DNA of 34,627 nucleotides, from NCBI RefSeq assembly GCF_001598375.1, contig NZ_BCYV01000017.1, positions 1 to 34,627 of the forward strand. The letters are read 5' to 3'. Of this stretch, positions 1 to 8,086 are shown piece after piece (positions within the stretch are counted from its first letter, which is position 1; the number at the start of each line of letters is the position of its first letter). Source of the DNA: Novosphingobium capsulatum NBRC 12533. Lineage in GTDB: Bacteria > Pseudomonadota > Alphaproteobacteria > Sphingomonadales > Sphingomonadaceae. The position numbers and the translations under genes are program-made. The notes under the pieces are model-generated. The model worked only from the letters and a program-made list of their open reading frames with translations. It was not told the origin of the DNA and searched no databases.

Positions 1-1
1 C

Positions 2-1033
2 TTTGCGCAGTTCCTGGCTGACAAGGGCGTGACCGACGTGGTGCTGTTCGGCGATTGCCGCGATCATCACCGCCCCGCCACCGGCATCTGCAAGGAGCGC
101 GGCGTGCCGGTCCACGTGTTCGAGGAAGGCTATGTCAGGCCCGATTGGGTCACGCTGGAACTGGGCGGGGTGAACGGCAATTCCCGGCTGCCGAGCGACC
201 CGGCGTGGTATCGCGCCACCGCTGCGACGCTGCCGCCGGTGCCGCCCCATGCCCAGGTGCCATCCTCGTTCCGCCGCCGTGCGGCCGAGGGGCTGCTCTA
301 CAACTGCGCCGACGTGTTCACGCGGTGGCACTATCCGCACTGGACCAATCATCGCCCGTGGCATCCGCTGGTCGAGGCGATGGGCTGGTGGCGCAAGCTA
401 TCGCGCCGCAAGCTGCGCCAGCGCGAGGCCGATGCCCTGCTGCACCGCCTGGAAACAGCGGGAGAGCGCTATTTCCTGTTTCCGCTGCAACTCGATTCCG
501 ATGCGCAGATCCGCCTGCATTCACCGTTTGCCGGGATTGCTGACGCGCTGCGGCTGATCCTCGAATCCTTTGCCGCCAACGCCCCGGCCGATGTGCGGCT
601 GGTGGTCAAGGAGCATCCGCTCGACAACGGGGTGCGCGATTGGCAGCAGGAAACCGCCGATCTGGCGCGCCTGTTCGGCGTGGCTGACCGGGTCGATTAC
701 CTGAGCATGGGCGATATCGTGCCGGTGACCCGCAGGGCGCTGGGCGTGGTGACGATCAACAGCACGAGCGGCACCCTGGCCCTGGCCGAGGGCATCCCCG
801 TCGTGGCGCTGGGCCACGCGGTCTATGACATGCCCGATATCACCTATCAGGACGGGCTCGATGCGTTCTGGACCAATCCGGTGCCGCCCGATGCCACCAC
901 GTTCGCCGCGTTTCGCCGCGTGCTGATCGAACGCTGCCTGATTCCGGGCGGGTTCTTTTCTGCACCGGCGCTGCAAAAGGTGGTGCGCCACGCCGTGGCC
1001 CGGTTGGAACGTCGACCGATCGTGCCGGAATAA
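2..1033 (+). CDS. Capsular polysaccharide export/biosynthesis protein, KpsS-like (5' truncated)
   Basis: The reading frame is open from base 2, so the gene starts outside the window; the in-frame GTG at 29 is not the real start, because the residues before it (FAQFLADKG) continue the family pattern. About 343 residues are visible. Family features of the Capsule_synth (KpsS/KpsC, beta-Kdo transferase) group are FGDCRDHH near the visible N-terminus, EEGYVRPDW, GGVNGNS, FPLQLDSDAQI and KEHPLD. Such proteins act in the cytoplasm and build the Kdo linker on the lipid anchor of group 2-type capsules. No other capsule gene is visible to the right, so its partners must lie upstream of the window. The family call is secure; the exact step is inferred. 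Confidence 0.85.
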   Translation, partial: FAQFLADKGVTDVVLFGDCRDHHRPATGICKERGVPVHVFEEGYVRPDWVTLELGGVNGNSRLPSDPAWYRATAATLPPVPPHAQVPSSFRRRAAEGLLYNCADVFTRWHYPHWTNHRPWHPLVEAMGWWRKLSRRKLRQREADALLHRLETAGERYFLFPLQLDSDAQIRLHSPFAGIADALRLILESFAANAPADVRLVVKEHPLDNGVRDWQQETADLARLFGVADRVDYLSMGDIVPVTRRALGVVTINSTSGTLALAEGIPVVALGHAVYDMPDITYQDGLDAFWTNPVPPDATTFAAFRRVLIERCLIPGGFFSAPALQKVVRHAVARLERRPIVPE

Positions 1034-1178
1034 GCCCCGGAACAAGCCGATGCGTTCTGTGCAAGTGACGCATGGGGAAAGCAGGGCGGACTTCCCGCTG
1101 TCCTGCCCAAGCTGCACGACGCGGTGATCTGCCCATCGCTTCGCCGCTGTTAACGATCATCATGGCGGTGAAGCGGGC

Positions 1179-1208
1179 AAAAAAAAGGCCGATCTTGCGA
1201 CCGGCCTT
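1179..1208 (-). terminator. Hairpin with U-run, reads as an intrinsic terminator on the minus strand
   Basis: Arms AAGGCCG (1185-1191) and CGGCCTT (1202-1208) are perfectly complementary with a 10-nt loop. Eight A residues (1179-1186) precede the plus-strand stem, so in minus-strand RNA the stem is followed by a U-run. On the plus strand no T-run follows. No minus-strand gene lies to the right to be terminated. It may still act weakly on readthrough from the capsule gene or stop antisense transcription. Confidence 0.35.
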
Positions 1209-1309
1209 GGAAAGTTTGGGAGAGGATGCCTGAAAGGCCCGCTCTAGATGGGCCAGATCGCCGGGGCTGACAAATGCGAATAACGGCGTTGCAGTTGCAT
1301 TTCGCGCAA

Positions 1310-1370
1310 TTATCATATTTATAGACAGTGTTTGCGGGGCTTGGGTTCCGGCAGCAAAGTCAGCTAGAGT
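1310..1370 (+). promoter_or_regulatory. Possible lysR promoter with partial OxyR-type half-site
   Basis: TTAT (1310-1313), seven bases, then ATAG (1321-1324) is a one-mismatch version of the CTAT-N7-ATAG unit of OxyR operators. Seventeen bases further on, TTGGGT (1341-1346), an 18-bp spacer and TAGAGT (1365-1370) form a weak sigma70-like pair upstream of the ribosome binding site GGAAGGGAG (1383-1391). Autoregulation is plausible by analogy with LysR-family regulators. Each element alone is weak. Confidence 0.25.
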
Positions 1371-1401
1371 GCGCAAGGCGATGGAAGGGAGCGCTTGAGC
1401 C

Positions 1402-2313
1402 ATGACCGAAAGCCTGGCCTGGCCCAGCCTGCGGCAGTTGCGCTGCCTGGTCGCCTTGGCCGATTGCGGCAATTTCACCCGGGGCGCGGCGGCGATGGGT
1501 GTGTCGCAGCCGTCGTTCTCGCAACAGATCCACCTGCTGGAAGGCTTGCTGGGCGGCGCCGTAGCCGAACGGGGCGGGCGCATGGTGCTGACGCCGCTGG
1601 GCCGTGAGGCGGTGGCGGCGGCGCGGCGCGTGCTGACCGAGGCCGAAGGCTTTGCCGATCTCGCCCGGCGCCATCGCCAGGGCGAACTGGCCGGCACGCT
1701 GCGCCTGGGCGTCTCGCCCACGCTCGGGCCCTATATCCTGCCGCAACTGGTGGCGCGGCTGCACGCCACGCATCCCGATCTCAAGGTGCACGTGCGCGAA
1801 GGATTGCCCGATGCCCTGCTCGACCATCTGGGCGATGGGCGCCATGATACCGTGCTGGTGCAACTGCCCGTCACCGACGCGCGCTTTCATATCGAGCGGC
1901 TGTTTCGTGAACCGATGTTTCTGGCGATGGCGGCCGACGATCCCATGGCGGCGGTGCGCGTGGTGCGGCCCGAGCATCTCGCCGGGCGCGGTCTCTTGAC
2001 CATGCAGCCCGAATACCGGCTGAGCCAACAGGTGGCAGCCCTGGCCGAACGCTGCGGCGCGCAGGTCTTGCGCGATTACGAGGGCACCAGCCTCGATGCG
2101 GTGCGGCAGATGGCCGGAATGGGCATGGGGCTGGCCCTTTTGCCCGAACTCTATGTGCGCCAGGAAATTGCCGAGGGCGGTGACGTGGTGGTGCGCCCTT
2201 TTGCCGGCGGGCGGCCCTATCGCGAAATCGGGCTGATCTGGCGCATCGGCGCGGGTCGGTCGGGCGACCTCATGCTCCTCGCCGAGACATTGCGGAGCAT
2301 TGCCCAGCGATAG
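1402..2313 (+). CDS. LysR-family transcriptional regulator, OxyR-like without the redox cysteine
   Basis: The protein has 303 aa: an N-terminal winged helix-turn-helix (about residues 8-66, with NFTRGAAAMGVSQPSFSQQI) and a LysR substrate-binding domain (about 95-300). Domain features such as GELAGTLRLGVSPTLGPYILP, EGLPDALL and GMGLALLPELYV put it in the OxyR-like subgroup. The segment that carries the peroxidatic Cys in E. coli OxyR (GHCLRDQ) reads PEYRLSQQ here, with Tyr205 at the Cys position; the only cysteine nearby is Cys218, four residues beyond where the second OxyR cysteine would fall. Disulfide sensing of peroxide is therefore unlikely, and a small ligand may be sensed instead. Start: GGAAGGGAG lies 10 nt before the ATG. 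The next operon begins 104 bp downstream, behind an OxyR-type operator, so this regulator probably controls it. Confidence 0.88.
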   Translation: MTESLAWPSLRQLRCLVALADCGNFTRGAAAMGVSQPSFSQQIHLLEGLLGGAVAERGGRMVLTPLGREAVAAARRVLTEAEGFADLARRHRQGELAGTLRLGVSPTLGPYILPQLVARLHATHPDLKVHVREGLPDALLDHLGDGRHDTVLVQLPVTDARFHIERLFREPMFLAMAADDPMAAVRVVRPEHLAGRGLLTMQPEYRLSQQVAALAERCGAQVLRDYEGTSLDAVRQMAGMGMGLALLPELYVRQEIAEGGDVVVRPFAGGRPYREIGLIWRIGAGRSGDLMLLAETLRSIAQR

Positions 2314-2335
2314 GAAAAACCTATCGGATCGATAG
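2310..2335 (+). promoter_or_regulatory. OxyR-type operator (ATAG-N7-CTAT-N7-ATAG) before the export operon
   Basis: ATAG begins at 2310, CTAT at 2321 and ATAG at 2332, each exactly 11 bases apart, as in the E. coli OxyR consensus of four alternating ATAG/CTAT blocks. The fourth block (2343-2346) reads CCGT and matches only half. The first block overlaps the lysR stop codon. The same bases could form two mutually exclusive 7-bp hairpins (2308-2326 or 2319-2337). A weak -35/-10 pair, TTGGCG (2348-2353) and CATCTT (2371-2376), follows, and operator-then-promoter is the expected order for an OxyR-type activator. The motif is seen directly; binding is inferred. Confidence 0.55.
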
Positions 2336-2417
2336 GTGACCACCGTATTGGCGGATCACGCGGCGATCGTCATCTTGATGGGCACACCTTTAGCCCGCCA
2401 AGGAAAGCCGCCCGTTC

Positions 2418-4169
2418 ATGGACGCCCGCGACCATACCGCCGCCCATTCGCCACACCATCACGGCGCCCACCATAGCCACCGTCCCACCATGCGCGATCT
2501 GCGCCGCTGGGCCAGCCTGGTCATGGCGCCCGACAAGGCTTTTATCCGCCTGGCGCTGGTGTTCGGCGCGGCGATCTCACTCTTGTCGCTGGCCACGCCG
2601 ATCTCGGTGCAGCTGCTGATCAATGCGGTGGCCAACATCGCACTGCCCGCGCCGCTGTTCACGCTCGCCCTCGTGCTCTTTGCCCTGCTGCTGCTGGCCG
2701 GCGCGCTGATGGCGTTGCGCGTGGCAGTGATGGCGCGGTTCGAGCAGCGCTTCTTTGCCCGGCTGATGGCCGAGATCACCACGCGGGCGATCCACGCGCA
2801 GAACCCGTTCTTCGTCGACGCGCGGCACGGCGATCTGTTCAACCGCTTCTTCGACATGGGCACGGTGCAAAAGGCGTTGACCAGCCTGGTCATCGGCGGG
2901 TTCGCCATCGTGCTGCAAAGCCTGGTCGGGCTGGTGGTGACGAGTTTCTATCACCCGTTCTTCCTGGCGTTCAACGTGGTGCTGGTCCTGGTCGTGCTGG
3001 TGATCTGGCGCGCCTGGTTGCTGCCCTCGCTCGATAGCGCCGTGGCCAAGAGCCACGCCAAGCACGCCGCGGCGCATTGGCTGGAAAGCCTGGGTGCCTC
3101 CAACGGGTTCTATAAATCCGGCCGCCACATCAGCTTTGCGATCGACCGCAGCGAGGCGATGACCGCCACTTATGTGGCCGCGCACCGCCGCCATTTCCGC
3201 CACACGTTCAGCCAGACGCTGTGCCTCCTGCTGCTCTATGCGCTGGCCAGCGCGGGTCTGCTCGCCATGGGTGGCTGGCTGATCCTGCAGGGCGAACTGT
3301 CGGTGGGGCAGCTGGTCGCGGCCGAGCTGATCCTGTCGGGCGTGTTCTATGGCATTGCCCAGCTCGGCGGCTATCTCGAGGTGTTCTACGATCTGGCCGC
3401 GGGCCTGGAAGAACTCGCCCTGTTCTGGGACGTGCCGCAGGAAGCGCCGCCGGCGGCCGATGCCATCGGCCCCGCCCACGGCGCGATCCGCTTCCAGGGC
3501 GTGGTCCTGGGCAATCATCGCCTCGACTTTGCGATCGACAGCGGCGAGCACGTCGGCGTGCTGGCCGCGCCCGGCGTGGAGCGCAGTGTCGCCACCCTGC
3601 TCAAGCGGCTGGCCACACCCGAGCGCGGGCTGGTGCGCGTCGGCGGCGCAGACCTTGGCAGTTTCGACATGGTGCGCCTGCGCGCCGATGTGATCGTGCT
3701 CGATCGGCCGACGATCGTGGAAATGACCGTGCGCGATTACCTGCGGCTATCAGGATCAGGGCGTGCCGATACGCAGTGGCAGGGCGGGGCGATGCTCGAC
3801 GCCCTGGCGCTGGTCGGGCTGGAAGAGCGTGTCAGCGCCTTGCCCCAGGGCCTCGATACCATGCTGTCGAGTTCGGGCTGGCCGCTGGCGGTAGGGGAAA
3901 CCATGCTGCTCAAGCTGGCCGGCGCAATCCTCGCCAGCCCGCGCGTGCTGATGCTCTCTCCGCTCTACGACATGCTCGATCCGGCGCGCCTGTCGCGTGT
4001 GCTGAACGCCTTGCGCCCGCAAGGCACAACCGTGCTGCACTTTACCGACCGGCCGGGCGGACCGGCCCACGATGCCTGGCTGCGCCTGGGCGAAACCGCG
4101 CAGCAGCGCAGCGCTGATCGCCCCGCTGTTGAACCCGTCGCCCCGCCCACTGCCGGCAAGGAGGATTGA
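2418..4169 (+). CDS. Type I secretion-like ABC transporter with degenerate nucleotide-binding domain
   Basis: A 583-aa half-transporter of the exporter type. A His-rich N-terminal tail (ten His in the first 22 residues) is followed by a six-helix ABC membrane domain (about residues 40-330) and an NBD-like region (about 353-560). The NBD has lost its catalytic motifs. The Walker A position reads AAPGVERSV (383-391, Arg389 for Lys, Glu388 for Gly), the signature LSGGQ reads LAVGE (490-494), and Walker B ends in Leu-Ser-Pro (513-515) instead of Asp-Glu. ATP hydrolysis by this chain alone is therefore unlikely. The reading frame is intact and the domain keeps full length, so it looks maintained rather than decayed. 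HlyD- and TolC-type genes follow at once, giving a complete tripartite exporter layout. It may pair with an intact ATPase encoded elsewhere or work without ATP. Cargo is unknown; no RTX-type substrate gene is visible. Confidence 0.85.
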   Translation: MDARDHTAAHSPHHHGAHHSHRPTMRDLRRWASLVMAPDKAFIRLALVFGAAISLLSLATPISVQLLINAVANIALPAPLFTLALVLFALLLLAGALMALRVAVMARFEQRFFARLMAEITTRAIHAQNPFFVDARHGDLFNRFFDMGTVQKALTSLVIGGFAIVLQSLVGLVVTSFYHPFFLAFNVVLVLVVLVIWRAWLLPSLDSAVAKSHAKHAAAHWLESLGASNGFYKSGRHISFAIDRSEAMTATYVAAHRRHFRHTFSQTLCLLLLYALASAGLLAMGGWLILQGELSVGQLVAAELILSGVFYGIAQLGGYLEVFYDLAAGLEELALFWDVPQEAPPAADAIGPAHGAIRFQGVVLGNHRLDFAIDSGEHVGVLAAPGVERSVATLLKRLATPERGLVRVGGADLGSFDMVRLRADVIVLDRPTIVEMTVRDYLRLSGSGRADTQWQGGAMLDALALVGLEERVSALPQGLDTMLSSSGWPLAVGETMLLKLAGAILASPRVLMLSPLYDMLDPARLSRVLNALRPQGTTVLHFTDRPGGPAHDAWLRLGETAQQRSADRPAVEPVAPPTAGKED

Positions 4170-4172
4170 GCC

Positions 4173-5291
4173 ATGGCCAGCCATGCCCAAGACATGACGC
4201 GCTTTTCCACGCTGGCCAGCCTGCGACCCCCGCGCACGGCTGTGGCGGTGGCCTGGATGATCGGCATTGCCATTCCGCTGGTGGTGCTGGGCCTGCTGTT
4301 CGTGCCCTGGGTGCAGACGGCGCCCGGCACGGGGCAGATCGTCGCGCTCGATCCGGCAGACCGGGTGCAGCAGGTGACCGCGCTGGTGCCCGGCCGGGTC
4401 GAGCGCTGGTATGTGACCGACGGGCAAAGCGTAAAGGCGGGTGACCCGATCGCGCGGGTGGTGGACAACGATCCCGGCCTGCTCGAACGCCTGGCGGCCG
4501 AGCGCGCCCAAGTGCTGGCGCAGATCACCGCCAGCGAACAGGCCATGGCCGTGGCGCGCATCGATGTCGGCCGCTCTGCCCAGTTGCTGGCCGATGGCCT
4601 GGCCGCGCGGCGCGATTTTGAAAACGCGCAGATCAAGGTTGCCGAACATGGCGCCAAGCTGGCCGAGGCGCGCGCCAAGCTCAGCCGCGTCGACATTGCC
4701 CGCACGCGCCAATCGGCCCAGCTGGTGCGCGCGCCGCGCGATGGGCGCATCCAGTCGCTCAATACGGCGGCCGGTGCCACGCTGGTAAGCGCGGGTGATT
4801 GGCTGGCCACGGTGGCGCCGGAAAGCGCGGTGCGCGTGGTGGAACTGATGGTCGATGGCCGCGACGTGGCGCTGGTGCGGCGCGGCCAGCCGGTGCGGCT
4901 GCATTTCGAAGGCTGGCCGGCGATCCAGTTCAGCGGCTGGCCTTCGGTGGCGCAGGGCATGTTCGATGGGCGCGTGCGCAGCATCGATCCTTCGGCCCAG
5001 GCCAGCGGCCTGTTCCGCGTGCTGGTGGAACCGATGCCGGGCAAGCCGGCCTGGCCCGGCAACCAGTTCACCCGCCTGGGTTCGCGCGTGCGCGGCTGGA
5101 TCCAGATGGAAACCGTCTCGGTCGGTTATGAACTGTGGCGCCAGCTCAACGATTTCCCGCTGGAATTCCAGCGCCCGGTGGAAACCGGCCCGCGCAAGGG
5201 CGCCGGCAAAGGCCTGGCCGACAAGGACGCGGCCAAGAAGGCCAAGCCCGCCAAGGATAGCACCAAGGACGGCGGGGAGGAAGAAAAGTGA
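4173..5291 (+). CDS. HlyD-family periplasmic adaptor (membrane fusion protein)
   Basis: The protein has 372 aa. A short cytoplasmic tail and one transmembrane segment (about residues 22-45, AVAVAWMIGIAIPLVVLGLL) are followed by a lipoyl-like half-motif (VTALVPGRVERWYV...GQSVKAGDPI), an alpha-helical hairpin (about 100-175), the second lipoyl half (RAPRDGRIQSL), a beta-barrel and a C-terminal part with VSVGYELWRQLNDFP, typical of type I secretion adaptors. The last 30 residues are a Lys/Asp/Glu-rich tail of low complexity. The start ATG follows the ABC stop by 3 bp and has a strong AAGGAGG (4158-4164). It would bridge the inner-membrane ABC protein to the TolC-type pore encoded next. Cargo is not evident. 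Confidence 0.9.
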   Translation: MASHAQDMTRFSTLASLRPPRTAVAVAWMIGIAIPLVVLGLLFVPWVQTAPGTGQIVALDPADRVQQVTALVPGRVERWYVTDGQSVKAGDPIARVVDNDPGLLERLAAERAQVLAQITASEQAMAVARIDVGRSAQLLADGLAARRDFENAQIKVAEHGAKLAEARAKLSRVDIARTRQSAQLVRAPRDGRIQSLNTAAGATLVSAGDWLATVAPESAVRVVELMVDGRDVALVRRGQPVRLHFEGWPAIQFSGWPSVAQGMFDGRVRSIDPSAQASGLFRVLVEPMPGKPAWPGNQFTRLGSRVRGWIQMETVSVGYELWRQLNDFPLEFQRPVETGPRKGAGKGLADKDAAKKAKPAKDSTKDGGEEEK

Positions 5292-6673
5292 TCCGCACAC
5301 TGCTCGCTGTTGCCGCTCTGCTGTGCAGCCAGGCGGCCTGGGCCGGCGAATTGACCCTCGATACCGTGCTGCGCGCCTCGGCCCGGCATCAGCCGCTGGT
5401 GCTGGAAGCCATGGCCCGCCAGCGCGCGGCCGATGCGCGCACGCTGGCTGCGCAAGGCCTGTTCGACATGGTCTTCGATGCCGAAGTGCAGGCGCGCCCG
5501 CTGGGCTATTACGACAATGCCCTGGCCGAGGCGAAGCTGACCCGGCCGTTCGCTACCAATGGTGGCCAGGTCTATGGCGGCTATCGCGTGTCGAGCGGGC
5601 GCTTTGCCGTCTATGACGGCAAGAACGTGACCAATGCTCTAGGCGAAGTGCGCGCCGGCGCCGTGTTTTCCCTGCTGCGCGATCGGCTGGTGGATGAACG
5701 CCGCACCAAGCTGGCGCAGGCGCAGGCCGATGCTGAGATCGCCGGGCTGGACCAGGCGATGGTGATGATCGGCGTGCAGCGCCGCGCGGCCGATGCCTAT
5801 CAGCAATGGGTGGCGTCGGGCCTGCGTATGCGCACGTATCGCGATCTGCTGGCCCTGGCGCGCGAACGCCAGGCCTCGATCGAGTGGCAGGTGACGCTGG
5901 GCGCGCGCCCGGCGGTGCTGGCAGTGGAAAACCGCCAGAACATCGTGCGCCGCGAAGCGCTGCTGGTGCGCGCCGAACAGGATCTGGCCGTGGCGGCACA
6001 GGCGCTTTCACTGTTCTGGCGCGATGATCTGGGCCAGCCGATGGTGGCCCAGCCTGAAGACCTGCCGGCGGCCTTTCCCGAAGGCGTGGCGCCACGCCTG
6101 GCGGATACCGCCACGGTTCTGGCGGGACGGCCCGACCTGCAGATCCTGCTGAACCGGGCCGAGCAGGCGCGGTTGCGCGGTGACCTGGCCGGTAACGACC
6201 TGCTCCCCCGGCTCGATCTGCGGGTGGAAGCGGCCAAGGATTTCGGCAGCGGCAGCCCCACGCGCGTGCCGGGCGAGGTGATGTTCGGGGTGCGCCTGTC
6301 GATGCCGCTGGAACAGCGCGCGGCGCGCGGCCGCCTGGCCGAGGCAGAGGCCGATGCCGATGCCCTCACGCATCGCTTGCGCCTGGCCGAGCAGCAGATC
6401 ACCGCCGATCTCACCAGCCTGCGCGTGCAGGTGAGCGGGGCGGAGCGCCTGGCCACGCTGGCCGGTGACGAGGCAGGCCTGGCCCGCCGCATGGCCGAAG
6501 CCGAACGCCGCCGCTTTGCCCTGGGCGCGAGCGATTTCCTGCCGGTGAACCTGCGCGAGGAAGCCGCCGCCGACGCACAACTGCGCCAGATCGACGCCCA
6601 ATACCGCCACGCCGCTGCCCGTGCCGAACTCGCCGCCAGCCTGATGGACAGCGCCAGCCTGGGCTTGGATTGA
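5288..6673 (+). CDS. TolC-family outer-membrane efflux protein
   Basis: The protein has 461 aa and starts at GTG, overlapping the adaptor stop codon by 4 bp (GTGA), with a purine-rich GGGGAGGAAG just upstream. The N-terminus MIRTLLAVAALLCSQAAWAG is a clear Sec signal peptide, with cleavage expected after AWA. Two long Ala/Leu/Arg/Glu-rich helical repeats (OEP domains, about residues 25-230 and 250-455) match the TolC architecture of 12 helices per trimer subunit set. Together with the two preceding genes it completes an envelope-spanning export route. No terminator is obvious behind it; the next gene starts 76 bp on. Confidence 0.88.
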   Translation: MIRTLLAVAALLCSQAAWAGELTLDTVLRASARHQPLVLEAMARQRAADARTLAAQGLFDMVFDAEVQARPLGYYDNALAEAKLTRPFATNGGQVYGGYRVSSGRFAVYDGKNVTNALGEVRAGAVFSLLRDRLVDERRTKLAQAQADAEIAGLDQAMVMIGVQRRAADAYQQWVASGLRMRTYRDLLALARERQASIEWQVTLGARPAVLAVENRQNIVRREALLVRAEQDLAVAAQALSLFWRDDLGQPMVAQPEDLPAAFPEGVAPRLADTATVLAGRPDLQILLNRAEQARLRGDLAGNDLLPRLDLRVEAAKDFGSGSPTRVPGEVMFGVRLSMPLEQRAARGRLAEAEADADALTHRLRLAEQQITADLTSLRVQVSGAERLATLAGDEAGLARRMAEAERRRFALGASDFLPVNLREEAAADAQLRQIDAQYRHAAARAELAASLMDSASLGLD

Positions 6674-6749
6674 ACGGTTGCTCGGCTTTCCACCGAATAG
6701 CGGTAGCTTCAAGGCCTGGGTCCACTATGATCGGCCCAATGGCATATCG

Positions 6750-8057
6750 ATGGCGATCGTGCCACGGATCGCGGAGTGTAGGCCGATCGTGCGTGTGCGG
6801 ACAATCGATCTCAGCGTCGGGTATTTCGGGCTGCAGATCGCGTTCGGTATCCAGAGCGCCAGCCTGAGCCGGGTTTTCCAGGGCCTGGGCGCGTCGGTCG
6901 ATCAACTGGCCATCCTGTGGTTGGCCGGGCCAGTGACCGGGTTGCTGGTGCAGCCGGTGGTTGGCGCGCTGAGCGATCGGGCGCCCACGCGGTTCGGGCG
7001 GCGGCGGCCCTACATCCTGCTGTCGGCGCTGGTGGTGATCGCGGCACTGGCCGCCTTGCCGCTGGCGGCATCGCTGGTGGTGGCGGTGGCGGCGGTGTGG
7101 ATGCTCGAAGCGGCGATGAACGCGCTGCATGCGCCCTATCGCGCGCTGGTGGCCGACACATTGCCGCCCGACGAACACGCGCGCGGCTATGCGATGCAGA
7201 CTGTCTTCATCGGGCTGGGCGCGCTGGCGGGCGCCTGCGCACCGATCCTGCTGGCTTGGGGCGGCTGGTCCAATGTTGCGCTGCCGGGCCAGACTGCACC
7301 CTCGATCCGCGTTGCATTCGTTGCCGCTGCCATCGCCGTGGCGCTGTCGGTGGGCTGGACTGTGGCGCGGGTGCAGGAACCCCCGGGCAGTGGCGCGGGG
7401 GATGACAAAGCGGCGGCCACGATGGGCCGCAAAGCGGAAGTCGCCGCGCTGTGGCATGCGCTGCGGCCCGTGGCGGTGATCCAGTTTTTCAGCTGGTTCG
7501 GGCTCTATCTGTTGTGGGTCTATGCCACGCCGGTAGTCGCCGCGCAGCTTTATGGTGCCACGTCGCCATTCGACGCGGCCTATGGCAAAGGGGCAGACTT
7601 CGTGGGCGTGCTGTTCGGCACCTACAACGGCGTTGCCGGGGTGTTTGCCTTCCTGCTGCCCAGGCTGTTCCGCCGCTTTGGCGTCACCCGTGTGCATGCC
7701 GCGGCGCTGGCGCTGGGGGCAGCGGGGCTGAGTGGTTTGGCGTTGCTCACCCATCCTGCCGGGCTGATCGGTTGCGCGGTGTTGATCGGCATCGCCTATG
7801 CCTCGATCCTCAGCGCGCCGTTCGTGCTGGCTGGGCGGGCGGTATCGAGTGCGACGGCGGGCATGTTCATCGGGGTGATGAACATCTTCATCGTGGTGCC
7901 GCAGCTGTTTGCCGGGGTGAGCATGGGCTGGGTCATCGCGCATCTGCTCGGCGGAATGGCCTGGCCGGTGCTGCCCCTGGCCGGAGGGCTGATGGCTGCC
8001 GGCGCGCTGCTGAGCCTGTGTCTGTCAGGCATGGACGAGCGCGTTCCCGCAGCGTAG
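6750..8057 (+). CDS. MFS sugar transporter (SLC45/sucrose-symporter-like)
   Basis: A major facilitator with about twelve membrane segments. Between helices 2 and 3 is the signature GALSDRAPTRFGRRRPYIL, characteristic of the GPH/SLC45-type sugar:proton symporters that move sucrose, maltose and related glucosides. The start is uncertain: ATG 6750 (435 aa) is chosen, while a TTG at 6678 only 4 bp after the tolC-like stop (459 aa) and a GTG at 6789 just before the first helix are alternatives. None has a strong ribosome binding site. The gene lies 29 bp before a lacI-type gene and heads an alpha-glucoside set with a TonB receptor and GH97 enzyme, so import of the disaccharide or glucose released in the periplasm is the likely role. 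Confidence 0.85.
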   Translation: MAIVPRIAECRPIVRVRTIDLSVGYFGLQIAFGIQSASLSRVFQGLGASVDQLAILWLAGPVTGLLVQPVVGALSDRAPTRFGRRRPYILLSALVVIAALAALPLAASLVVAVAAVWMLEAAMNALHAPYRALVADTLPPDEHARGYAMQTVFIGLGALAGACAPILLAWGGWSNVALPGQTAPSIRVAFVAAAIAVALSVGWTVARVQEPPGSGAGDDKAAATMGRKAEVAALWHALRPVAVIQFFSWFGLYLLWVYATPVVAAQLYGATSPFDAAYGKGADFVGVLFGTYNGVAGVFAFLLPRLFRRFGVTRVHAAALALGAAGLSGLALLTHPAGLIGCAVLIGIAYASILSAPFVLAGRAVSSATAGMFIGVMNIFIVVPQLFAGVSMGWVIAHLLGGMAWPVLPLAGGLMAAGALLSLCLSGMDERVPAA

Positions 8058-8086
8058 TGCAAGCTAATGCAAATGCTGGGCAGATC

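Larger units (their letters stand above)
1034..1401. other. Intergenic region between the capsule gene and the LysR regulator
   Basis: This 368-bp stretch has no convincing gene; open frames crossing it on the minus strand are shadows of the flanking genes. It holds a GC-rich hairpin with an adjoining A-run (1179-1208), an AT-rich stretch with a partial OxyR-type half-site (1310-1324), and a weak promoter-like pair before the LysR gene. Nothing else is recognised. Confidence 0.6.

Noticed and set aside
521..1721. Long minus-strand open frames across 521-1117 and 840-1721
   Set aside because: They lie opposite the capsule and LysR genes, have low-complexity Arg/Ala/His-rich translations and show no family features; GC-rich antisense shadows.
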